This document shows positions 55,816-64,000 of a stretch of 64,000 bases of DNA, piece after piece. The stretch covers positions 2,635,001 to 2,699,000 of the forward strand of contig NC_133556.1 in NCBI RefSeq assembly GCF_048773025.1, read 5' to 3'. The position numbers were made by a program, and so were the translations under genes. How positions within the stretch are numbered: the stretch's first letter is position 1; each line of letters begins with the position of its first letter. The DNA is from Camelus bactrianus. Taxonomy: Eukaryota > Chordata > Mammalia > Artiodactyla > Camelidae. The notes beneath the pieces were generated by a model. It ran no database searches. It saw only the letters and a list, made by a program, of their open reading frames with translations, and was not told where the DNA came from.

Positions 55816-57878
55816 AGGAGGGCACAGCACACTGTCAGTGTGGCTCTTGTTCTCTAGGCGATGGCGTTCTGGTCATTACAGACAAGATCAGATGTGGCTG
55901 TGATTCCTCCATCCAAGCCCGCCAGCTGCAGGGGTGTTCTGCCTGCAGCTGTGCCAGCCTCTAAGTGCTTTACGTCTCATTTGAACTTCGAGAAAAATTT
56001 TTTTCCTTGGAAGTCTTCCAGCTGGGGGTGGAGGGGACCGAGGCTTCAAAGGCCCCCCCAAGGGGTCCTGTGGTTCCCCGCTGTCTTTGCTGATCGCCTC
56101 AGATGGGCACCACTGGCCGGGGGGCTTGGGCCCCACGCCCAGATTTGCATGTTTGGCAGAATTACTTACGGCCATTTCTCATTGAAGCCAAGAGTGACCT
56201 TGTGCCGAGGAACATTCTCAATAATTTCAGAGTGCCTTTGGAAAATTGACCTAACTTCGTGAAAAATACCCTTATTCCTCAGCCCCACGCAAACTGTATA
56301 TGGTCCCAGTTTTTCTATTGGTTAGGGTTCTTCTACTATTAAACAGTAGATGATGTGTTTATGTGTTTAAATAAAATGCGGGTCATCACTCTTGTCTCTC
56401 GAATGAGCTGTCTTGATCACTCCTGCGTCCAGTCAGTGCGATCCTAGACCCATGCGCCTGGTCTGTGGTTTACCAGTTCACGCTCGTCCCCGAATAAACA
56501 CATGCGGAAGCCTACTGTAGAGCCGCCTTTTATCACCTTCATTCTTCTCTGCCTGGTAGAAAGCTGATGAAAAGACATTTTTTGTCACGCTCCATTCGTT
56601 TCCAAATGTGCGAGTTTTCAAATATGTTATAAATGAGAAGAGAAGGGAGCTGCCGGATTGTTTGTCAGACTGTCATAGTATTTTATTTATCGTCTCCTGT
56701 CAGTAGAGAAGTCCAGGAGTGTATTGAGATAAAAATGGAAGTTCATGTAAAGATAAAATTGTAAATGGGAGGTACTGCTGTATTTCTCCCATTTTTCTTT
56801 CCCTCCTCCTGTTGGACAGTAAACAAAAAGAAGTGAGTCCGCTGGCGCACACTCGTCTGGAGGGAACAACGTTTCTGTCATCGGGGTTGCCTACACGTGC
56901 TGCCCCCCGCCCCAGGCACCCCTCACTGCCGCTCACTGCGCCGCCGTGACCGCTTCGAGGCTGTGACTGGGTTCCGGGGAATGAGCGATAAAGGACGGGG
57001 AGGTTTTCTCAGACACCGGCACACATGGCAGCGGACGATCCCAGACGTTTGCACGCCCACCGCCCCATCCGGGAGCCGGTGAGCAGGAACCGAAGAGGGA
57101 ATTTGGGGAAAGAAAGAGGTGGGAGGCGCTTTCTGTTTCGTGATTGCGGTTTTTCCAGTCAGGAGAAGAGTCATGCTGCTCAGTTCATTTTTCACGATAA
57201 AGCGCATCTTCCAAGTGCCCAGGTTGTGCCTTGAGAAGCTTCCCTTTTGGAGTCTGGGGGGGGTGACCTGGTCCGCCTGCGCCTACAGCCCTGTCACTGT
57301 AGCACATAGGAACACAAACACTGATAACCACTTCTCCGGGTCCTCGGGGGTGCCACATAATATGTACACGCACAGACACCTCCTGGTCTCGTCAGAAATA
57401 CGTGCCCTGAAGGGTTCAGCTTTGTAGGAGTCGTGCTGTCAAGACGCCGGCTTCCCGTGGTGGGATCAGACACACCTGTTGAGATGCTTTTTCATAGGTT
57501 CTTTTTTGAAAGAAAGAAGGCTGCATCTTTTTAAATGAGTTGTTGAGATCTTTGGAAGGAGGAGTGTGGGGAAGTGTGTGCAGACCGCTCCCTCCCTCTG
57601 AGCCGTGAGCCGGGCTGCAGGCCTCCCCCAGGGTCCTCACTCCCAGCCCCACATGCCCAGCACACAGGCCCAAGCATCTTCGGGGTGTCTGTGGGGAGGG
57701 GTCCCTGGCAGAAGAGGAGGTGAAACCCCAGGGCAGAGCGAGGACTGAGGGCCTCCTCCCGCATCCACCACAGTGTTCACGCCTCCAGGTCCTGCGCCCT
57801 GTCTGCGTGCCAGGCTCTGTATGACGTGTGTCATGTACACATACATTCACACATCAAAAATGAGGGTCTGAAATGTGC
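55816..57878. other. unique DNA, no gene seen
   Basis: GC-rich at both ends. 56290-56820 is AT-rich and repeat-free, with TTTTATTTATCG and AGATAAAATTG cores. Frames of 95-144 codons (55861-56262 plus, 57416-57850 minus) are without known domain and have opposite-strand shadows. Confidence 0.5.
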
Positions 57879-57879
57879 A

Positions 57880-57992
57880 CTCCTGTTTTCAGCGGCCCTG
57901 TGAGATGGACATCGTTCTGCAAATTAGGAAGATGAGGTTCAGAGGAGTAAAGTAACTTGCTTCCAGTTGGGAGCCAGGGCATCTCCACTGGA
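57880..57992 (-). repeat. MIR SINE fragment, antisense
   Basis: Reads 'cggccctgtgagatggac', 'atcgttctgcaaattagg', 'aagatgaggttcagagg', 'gtaaagtaacttgcttcc', corresponding to the antisense MIR core (ccctatgaggtaggt, ccattttacagatg, gaggaaactgaggc, taacttgccc). Confidence 0.75.
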
Positions 57993-58799
57993 TTCTAAAC
58001 TCATTTCTCTTCCTAACTATACCTCTGAGCTGCTGGCCACGTGAGAACCTCATCTGGGGTAGTTGGGGGAGGGGAGAGGAGCTTGAAATGGAAGGGACCA
58101 AGGACTGGGGTGAGGCAGCTTCCAGGGGCCTGGCCGGTCCACATGTGCAGGTTGGAGCAGGTGAGAAGAAAGGGCTGGCAGGCAGCAGCAGGCACGTGAG
58201 CAGGGCCAGCACTGCCTGCGCGCAGGGTGGGGCTATCCCACGCACAGAGAGACGCGAGCCAGTAACTGGGACCTGGGAAGAGGCCTCGTTACAGGGACAA
58301 GAGTCGGGGAGGGGTGAGATCAGCTGCGACTTGGAGGGTGTTCACAGCCAGTCAAGTCATGTTCCTGGCTTCAGGCCTCAGGAACGATTCCAGACTCCAC
58401 CCAGGGAAAGCGTGGGGCTCCGTGGAGGGGACCGGGAGGGGGGCCTGCAGGGACTAAGTGCTGAGTGTCCTTGTGTCTGGTGTGCGTGCTGGGGCACAGG
58501 GCCCTGTGGGACACATCCCCCTGGCAGCCCACACTGGACTTGGCCACCATGCTCAGAGCCCAGGAGAGCCCAGCCCAGCTGGCCAGGGCAGGAGCTGAGA
58601 CCCCGGTGAGGGAGACTCTGTCTGGTCATCAGCCCACAGGCGTGGGCAGTTTGCCTTGCCTTTTTTTTTTTTTTTACTATGAAGAGAGAGAGAACTGGTT
58701 TTTACTCCTGCCTAGGAGCGTGACCCCGAACCAGTGGTCTCAGCCACAGGCCATCCTGCAGCACAGTGGACATCTGGCAGTGCCCAGGGCTGTTTGTTT
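57993..58799. other. unique DNA with a poly-T run
   Basis: A run of 15 T lies at 58661-58675. This could be the A-tail of a minus-strand retrocopy, but no element body is recognisable to its right before the L1 at about 58800. The 173-codon plus frame (58088-58609) is without known domain. Confidence 0.4.
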
Positions 58800-59215
58800 A
58801 CATTGCACCCCAGAGCTTATGTATCTTACAACTGGGAGTTTGTGTCTTCTGACCGCCTTCACCCATTTCTTCCTCCTCCCACTCCTCGCCTCTGCTAACC
58901 ACCAGTCTGTTCTCTTGAGTTCCACTTTTTTGATGCCACATAGAAGTGAGGTCATACAGTATTTGTCTTGCTCTGACTTATGATAATAACTTGGCATAAT
59001 ACCTTCTGGGTCCATCCATGTTGTTGCAAATGGCAGAGTTTCCTTCTTTTTCATGGCTGAGTAATATTCCATTATGTGCATCTACCACACTTCCTTTGTC
59101 CATTCCTCTGCTGATGGACACAGGTTGTTTCCATGTCATTGGTGAATAATGCTGCAGTGAATGCGAGGATGTGGATATTTCTTGGAGACCCATCTGTTTC
59201 CTTCATATATGCAGT
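58800..59215 (-). repeat. L1M, antisense, left part
   Basis: Plus strand: 'cagtctgttctcttgagttc', 'gaggtcatacagtatttgtc', 'ataataacttggcataatac', 'gggtccatccatgttgttgc', 'catggctgagtaatattcc', 'ctgctgatggacacaggttg'. The minus strand has MEYYSAMKKKETLPFATTWM and DPEGI at 59020-59081, an ORF2 C-terminal motif. The L1 is interrupted at about 59212 by a Tigger-like element and resumes at 59600. Confidence 0.85.
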
Positions 59216-59599
59216 TGACCCTTGAAAAACACGAGTTTGGACAGCATGGGCCCATTTTTTAAACAATGCAAAACAGTTTTATTTGGATGCATAACAGTGA
59301 GGATTAGGGCCCTAGATGAAAAGGAAGGCAGTCTTCTGTCAAATGGACAAGATCAAGGTCCTTAAGTAGCTGACTCTAGGACTGGCTGGATGGGACAACC
59401 TGCCGTGTTGCTTCAGAGGCATCCAGTGGTAGTAAACATGACAGTAACTACACAGTCTGCACTCGGTGGCGCCTCAGATGTGGAACTGCATATATGGAGG
59501 AGCCACGTATACGGAGGGCCAGTGCAGTTACATGCGGATTTTCACCTGCTGGAGCGTCGACACTTTGTCACCCCCATGTTGCTCAGGGGTCAGCTGTGT
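59212..59599. mobile_element. Tigger-family MITE inserted in the L1M
   Basis: About 388 bases with inverted ends: CAGTTGACCCTTGAAAAAC at the left (59212-59230) and GTTGCTCAGGGGTCAGCTG (59579-59597) at the right, which pair as reverse complements. TA is present at both edges, fitting Tc1/mariner target choice. The L1 text on both sides joins in register once it is removed. Internal text includes 'gtatacggagggccagtgc' and 'acatgcggattttcacc', shared with Tigger MITEs. Confidence 0.8.
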
Positions 59600-59672
59600 A
59601 CCCAGGAGTGGACTGGTGGGTCATATGGTAGTTCTATTTTTAATATGTAATTTTTGGAGGAATGGGCAGCTT
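59600..59672 (-). repeat. L1M, antisense, right part
   Basis: Continues 'acccaggagtggactggtg', 'gggtcatatggtagttc' and 'tatttttaatatgtaatttt', the next block of antisense ORF2 after the one ending at 59215. Confidence 0.85.
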
Positions 59673-59824
59673 TCCAAAGAGGTGGTAGTGTGGATAAGAC
59701 ATGTGAGAGAGCTTTGGGAGCAGAGAGGCAAAGACCGAGCGTGGAGGGGTGCCCAGGCCGCTGATGAGCCTTGAGACCTGTGAGAACCCCACCTACAACA
59801 GGCGCAGAACCAGATTCCCTTACC
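59673..59824. other. unique DNA
   Basis: Nothing recognised. Confidence 0.4.
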
Positions 59825-60044
59825 CCTGGCCCTCCCATCTCACAAACAGTAGCTCCCCTCTCGGCCCCAGTCCCACAGTCACCCCCAAGTCCAGTCCATC
59901 AGCAACTGTGTGCCTGTGCCTTTGAGAAAAGTCCCAGATCTGGTTCCCACCTCCATGCACGAATTACTTTGTCTTGCACGAGTGCCTGCCGTCACCTGGC
60001 TGGTCTCCCGTGTCCTCCTTTGCCCACTGCAGTCTCCAGAGTTT
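59825..60044 (-). repeat. L2 LINE, antisense, left part
   Basis: Antisense L2: 'caagtccagtccatcagcaa', 'cacgaattactttgtcttgc', 'acctggctggtctcccg' and 'cccactgcagtctcca', matching the consensus order (ccaatccatcagcaaatcc, ctggattactgcaacagcc, ctaactggtctccctgc). It breaks at the duplicated TCCAGAGTTT. Confidence 0.65.
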
Positions 60045-60100
60045 TTATTTTATTTTATTTTATTTTATTTTATTTTATTTTATTTTATTTTATTTTATTT
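60042..60100. repeat. (TTTTA)n microsatellite, the expanded A-tail of an L1
   Basis: About eleven units of TTTTA. It sits exactly where the A-tail of the minus-strand L1 at 60101-60315 should be, so it is best read as that tail, (TAAAA)n on the minus strand. Confidence 0.9.
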
Positions 60101-60315
60101 CTCGCTCTTTTTTAAAATTGAAGTATGTATAGTCAGTTTACAATGTTGTGTCAATTCCTGGTGCACAGCATAATGTCTCATTCGTCTGTGTATATACATG
60201 TATTCCTTTTCACATTCTTTTTCATTATAAATTACTACTAGATATTAAATGTAGTTTCCTGTGCTATATACAATGGAATACTACTCAGCCATAAAAAGAT
60301 TAGAATAAGGCCATT
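60045..60315 (-). mobile_element. short L1 insertion with 5' inversion
   Basis: A 10-bp duplication TCCAGAGTTT flanks it (60035-60044, 60316-60325). From the left it contains the pentanucleotide tail, then a minus-strand L1 3' end ('ttgaagtatgtatagtcag', 'tttacaatgttgtgtcaatt', 'ggtgcacagcataatgtc', 'agtttcctgtgctatata') to about 60268. From there to 60315 it carries L1 in the opposite, plus orientation ('acaatggaatactactcagc', 'cataaaaagattagaa'). A 3' part in one orientation and a 5' part inverted is the signature of twin priming. The 3' wording looks camelid-like. No coding capacity. Confidence 0.85.
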
Positions 60316-60420
60316 TCCAGAGTTTGGTTCTTTTAACACAAGGTCCTATCCTCTCCCCCCTCTGCCCTAGACCTTCCAGTGGCTTTCAGTTGTGCGCCGG
60401 CTGGTTCCTTCCCTCCAGGT
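60316..60420 (-). repeat. L2 LINE, antisense, right part
   Basis: Continues the L2 across the insertion: 'ttggttcttttaacacaagg', 'cctatcctctcccccctc', 'tagaccttccagtggctttc', 'agttgtgc' (consensus ccttcagtggcttcccattgc). Confidence 0.65.
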
Positions 60421-61298
60421 CTCGTCCACCAGCTCCGGCCACTCCCGCGGCTCCAACGCGCGGTCTGTGTGACTTGCTGGGTACCCTCAGGCTGCCCTCC
60501 CACCCAAGGCACTGTCTCGATCACAGGGAAGCGGGCTGTTTTCCAGTCATCCTACTTTATCTGCAGTAATTCCACCGCTTAGCATTTCAAGTGGGTTTGA
60601 ATTTTTTCTTTCTGTTTGAGAGAGCTGATATTTAAATGCACTTTGTAATTAAATGTAAACCGGGCAACTTCTCCCTACTCAGCCTCTTTGGTGGTTAAGG
60701 GGTTCACGCGGGGGAAACTGACGCGGACTGTGTGCCGTTCCCCTCGGCTGAGACCTTTGTCCCCCGGACCACAGAGCACTTGCCTCCGTGCCTTTGAAGC
60801 TACCTGGCGCCCAAGGGGCTGACCGCAGCCGGAACCCCCAACCACCTGCCCCCGCCTGGGAAGCGTGCCGCTGACAGAGCTACAGGAGAGTCTCAGAGGG
60901 AGGCGCTTGGGGGAGGAGCGTTCCAGCCAGCTTAATTCGGGGCTAACCGAGCACAGCCCAAGGTTTACGAGGAGGCGACGTCACGTGACGCCGGGCCTCA
61001 GTCTTCCCATCTACGAAAAGGCAATACTAACAGCTCCCTTAAGAGCTTGTTGCCAACGGGGCAACCCGTGTGAGGGTGAACATGCGGCGAAACGCTAAGT
61101 GGCCGGATGGGCGCTCGGTGAAGCCGTTTCCTTCCCTCTTTCCCGTTTGTTCTCAGTCTTCTCAGGAATAATTCTTAACACGTTGGCATATGGTAGCTTT
61201 GAAATGGTTTTTCAATGCGGAACACTGAAGGAGAGGGCAGTTTTCCTGGTGGTGGTGGTAGTGGCTCATTATTATGGAATATTTATGAAAAATTAACC
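60421..61298. other. unique GC-rich DNA
   Basis: No repeat or gene recognised. Last part (61150-61298) AT-rich. A 77-codon plus frame (60865-61098) has no known domain. Confidence 0.45.
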
Positions 61299-61299
61299 A

Positions 61300-61364
61300 A
61301 CCATTGAGCATTTGTTGGGTGCCTGTTATATCTTAGATTCTGTGGGAACAGCAGAGATGAAGTG
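61300..61364 (-). repeat. L2 LINE 3' end, antisense
   Basis: Short antisense L2 tail: 'ccattgagcatttgttggg', 'tgcctgttatatcttagat', 'gtgggaacagcagagatga', corresponding to ttattgagcatctactatg...gatacagcagtgaac. Confidence 0.65.
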
Positions 61365-63456
61365 GTTGCTTTATTCTTTCAAAAATGCCCAGATAGTCTT
61401 CTTTGCATTTTTTCTCCTAAAAATTGAATGTAGGGGAAAAAATTGGTAGAAAAATCAGCTTGGCAGGTTAAAAATGCACACCCGTTACCTCCCCTCCCTT
61501 AAAAAAGGAGTAAAAGCCCCTAAAATGCGGTAAAGGAAGAAGAGACTCAGGCCCACGTGACACGGAGGGCGAGTGAGGGATGAGTGCAGAGTCTGTACGG
61601 AGGGCTTACGACCCCGGGGGACGCTCTCGGCGCGGGGACACCTGGCGCGGGCCTGGCCACAGAGGAGCGGTTCTGACACAGACCTCAACCCAGGGGTTAG
61701 TTAGTGCTTTGTGTCTGGAACGGTCTGCTTCCTGCCTCACACGGTGTGCAGAACACTCAGCGGCTGAAGTGAGCAGACAGACAGACAGACAGAGAGGCAG
61801 GTGGGTTAGGGTTCTTCTCCACTGAGAATAAATGACTTCGGACCAAAGGCCTCTGCTCTCCGGGGACCAGGGTCCCTTCGGAACAACACTGGGCTCCCCG
61901 CCTGACTGAAGCAAAGCTGCCAATTGCCGAGTTAAATATTCCCATTTTGGGGGCACGGTCTGGGGGGTTCTGTTCCGTTTCCAGCCTCCTTGTGCTGTTT
62001 TTTTAGTCCATGTGCACGTGTGAATTTGCCTGAAATTTAAAAACAGGTTTGTCTTTAAGAAGCAAGTGTGCCAGCACTGTGTGATCTGATGAACACTGTC
62101 CTCGCCCCTGGGAGAGCTGGGTGCCGGGCACCTCCGTGAACTTTTACTGAAGTGTTGTTCGCGCAGTTTCCATAGAAAACGTGCAGGCCCTGCCGCCCCG
62201 AGACCTTGCTTCAGTCCTGCCGTCCTCGTCTCCTTGAGTCAAGGTCCCTTTACCAGCACGTGTGTATGCTGGGTGTGTGGCAGACACACTCTTTTTAGGG
62301 CCTGTTACATTTTCTGCATCTCGTGTACCTACTTCTCTAACAGGTGTCACGTGTGATTCATGCGTCATGAGAAAGAACAGAGGAGTCGGGGTCCAGAGGC
62401 TGGGGGGGTGGGGGTGAGAACAGATGGACGTATACCAGCCAATATTAAGCTGGTCGCTCGACTTGTCCTGTTGACCCTGCGGGGTGAGGGGACTGGACCT
62501 CGTGTGATTGTGCGGGCTGAGTGTGCGATATAAATAAAAGTTACTGTTCCTCGTGAGTGTCCATGCCGAGCCACTTCCTCTCCCCCCCCCCCCGATGGGG
62601 CTGGGGGGTCGCACATCCCCCAGCGGCTGCAGATGCTGCTGCTCTGTCTCGGGCACGATCCAGTCCAGGCTGACCAGCCGGGGACCGTCCTCCGGGCCAG
62701 GGACAAGTGCTGAGCACGGGCTCCCCGTGCTGCGCGGGGGCAGAGCAGTGATTAGTGCCCAGTTAGCACCTTGCCGGTGCCCTCTGCGTGCTCCCCGCTG
62801 CTCTCCTTCGCTTCGCGGAACTATTTGCAAATATTAGCTTCTCAGGTCGTTTCTCCTCATCAGCGACTTTCGCAGGTGACAGGCAGGCGTTCATCTGATT
62901 GGCATTCCGCCTTTGTTCTCCGTCCCCTCACGAGCGTGTCTGTTCTCCAGCATCTCCTGGGAAACCTGATGACTGGACCCACGAGCCCTGCACTTCTGCC
63001 AACGGAGAACGTTGCAGGGAAGCTCTCCAGGGAGCCCTGCGAGGTCAGGGGAGGTGAAGCCTGCCTCCTGCTTTCCAGGGACCTCCGGGTACCCGAGAAC
63101 TGGCCTCACATTATGGAATCGATGTTTATAGGTTTAGAAAAATTGATTTGTTGGCTCTGCCTGCATCAAGCTTTTTTATTTTTTATTTTTAATTCACATG
63201 AACCTTTCATTCAAAACCATCACAGACGGCTTAGGCAGTGAAAGCCAGAACACAGAGCAGAGGCAACCTGGTATCAGTAAGCAGTCAGTCCCCCGTCTCC
63301 GTGCTGTCCTCCCCCGATGGCCCTGACTGCACTGCCGGCCAGGTGGGGCCTCCCAGAGTTGTTCCACTGCTCCCGGTGGTGGTGGGTCCCTTCAGTGCCA
63401 AGTTCTACAGCGAGCGTTTTGCATTTGCTGTGATGTCAATTCATTTTTATTTCCAG
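61365..63456. other. unique GC-rich DNA, no gene seen
   Basis: Longest frame of the window, 228 codons on the minus strand (62144-62830), has no recognisable domain, is low-complexity in places and crosses a C14 homopolymer (about 62581-62594) that would be unstable. A short (CAGA)n lies at 61774-61795. An AATAAA near 62531 follows a possible TATA-like run, which may hint at an old LTR, unproven. Confidence 0.45.
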
Positions 63457-63537
63457 TCTCTTCCGTCTCCACCCTCTATTGAAATTCCTGATCTAGAAAT
63501 GTTGGATCAGTCTTCATTTTCCATAAATAAACAGTAG
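63457..63537 (+). other. exon-like segment with strong acceptor (speculative)
   Basis: A good splice-acceptor look-alike (ttcatttttatttccag, ending at 63456) is followed by 26 open codons, SLPSPPSIEIPDLEMLDQSS then FSINKQ, and a TAG at 63535-63537. The AATAAA in this tail overlaps the coding end (63524-63529). I know no protein with this C-terminus, no upstream exon is seen, and such look-alikes are common by chance. Confidence 0.2.
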
Positions 63538-64000
63538 TAACGTGCACTGTGGGTAGTTGATTTTAATATTACATGTATTTGCGAGAAAAGTGGCAAAAAA
63601 TGTGTCATGGTATTTTTCTCCTCCCTTGTCACCAGAAGTATGAGCTAAATTATTTATAGTTTGAAACTCACACAACAGAGGTGGATTCAGGACGGTTAAG
63701 TTTCTTTCCTGGAAAGAACTGCGCACCTTGTTAACAGAACGTGTTTCCTCCGGGAGCCCACTCGGGCCCCAAGAGGAGACAAGCGTGCCTGAGAGAATGC
63801 CCGACGCGTGAAAACTTTGTGAGGTTGGGTAGATTTGAAAGTAGTGGGTAGACAGACTAGGTAACTCCGTGAGCAAACTCTTAGATCAATTAAAAAAAAT
63901 AACAAAGCCAGCAAGCATTTTGGAAAATGCGCAGCAGTTGAATGCGGCAGGAGGCGCAGCAGGAGGCTCTGGGTGCTCTCGGGTTCCTGTCCGGACATCC
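63538..64000. other. unique DNA
   Basis: AT-rich, no repeat recognised. A 120-codon minus frame (63514-63876) has no known domain. Nothing else supported. Confidence 0.45.

Noticed and set aside
58661-58675. Poly-T run suggesting a retrocopy on the minus strand
   Set aside because: No element body, polyadenylation signal or target duplication could be found beside it.
62510-62580. Possible LTR (TATA-like run, AATAAA, then G/T-rich text)
   Set aside because: No flanking duplication, no family recognised, no second copy. Left as unique DNA.
62144-62830. Open frame of 228 codons on the minus strand
   Set aside because: Longest frame in the window, but it has no known domain, crosses a long C homopolymer, and is overlapped by other frames on both strands. 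GC-rich DNA gives such frames by chance.
1-64000. CRISPR arrays, operons, prophage, bacterial genes
   Set aside because: The whole window is mammalian nuclear DNA. No regular direct-repeat/spacer arrays or bacterial gene organisation appear.
1-64000. tRNA, rRNA or snRNA genes
   Set aside because: I saw no intact tRNA boxes A and B outside MIR fragments and no U6, 5S, 7SK or rRNA text. tRNAscan-SE and Infernal would be decisive.

Overview
The window reads as nuclear DNA of a placental mammal. It carries mammal-wide repeats (MIR, L2, MER5-type hAT elements, Tigger elements, old L1M fragments), many stops in every frame, and no dense coding. The youngest L1 tails (around 60.1-60.3 kb, 54.7-54.8 kb and the 3' end of the L1 at 23.0-30.0 kb) have the wording of cetartiodactyl L1 3' ends and look most camelid-like to me. 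I saw no primate Alu, rodent B1/B2, carnivore, equid, pig or bovine SINE and no BovB. Species is an inference from memory of repeat families; 'cetartiodactyl, perhaps a camelid' is as far as I would go.

I find no protein-coding gene I can support. The open frames present are short, often overlap on both strands in GC-rich DNA, and match no family I recognise. The only recognisable coding sequence is transposon-derived: L1 ORF1/ORF2 remnants and a decayed Tigger1 transposase. The window is best seen as intergenic or deep-intronic DNA.

Layout. 0-11.5 kb: mostly unique DNA with MIR, L2 and L1M scraps and AT-rich blocks that look like conserved non-coding sequence. 11.6-12.6 kb: a hAT element split by a solo LTR. 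12.7-20 kb: mixed unique DNA, old repeats and L1M fragments. 20.4-33 kb: LINE-rich block. An L1ME-type 3' region (20.9-22.7 kb) is followed by an old plus-strand L1 split by a nearly 7-kb, full-length-structured minus-strand L1 (23.03-29.96 kb). That L1 is itself split by a ~430-bp mRNA retrocopy. 33-36 kb: CpG-rich DNA with one convincing CpG island (35.12-35.55 kb) that has no attached gene. 36.3-43.2 kb: Tigger MITE, L2 pieces, a ~2-kb Tigger1 copy with transposase remains, and L1 3' ends. 43.2-53.2 kb: unique DNA with MER5, MIR and several TAATTA-rich, repeat-free blocks. 53.3-55.7 kb: nested plus-strand L1s. 55.8-64 kb: unique DNA, an L1M split by a Tigger-like element, an L2 split by a small L1 with a 5' inversion, and a weak exon-like signal at 63.46 kb.

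The genes do not act together, because none is present. What can be read is the order in which mobile elements landed on one another, plus candidate regulatory sequence (a CpG island, homeodomain-type AT-rich blocks, strong G-quadruplex motifs). Repeat names come from recognition by eye, and boundaries are accurate only to tens of bases unless a target duplication is quoted.
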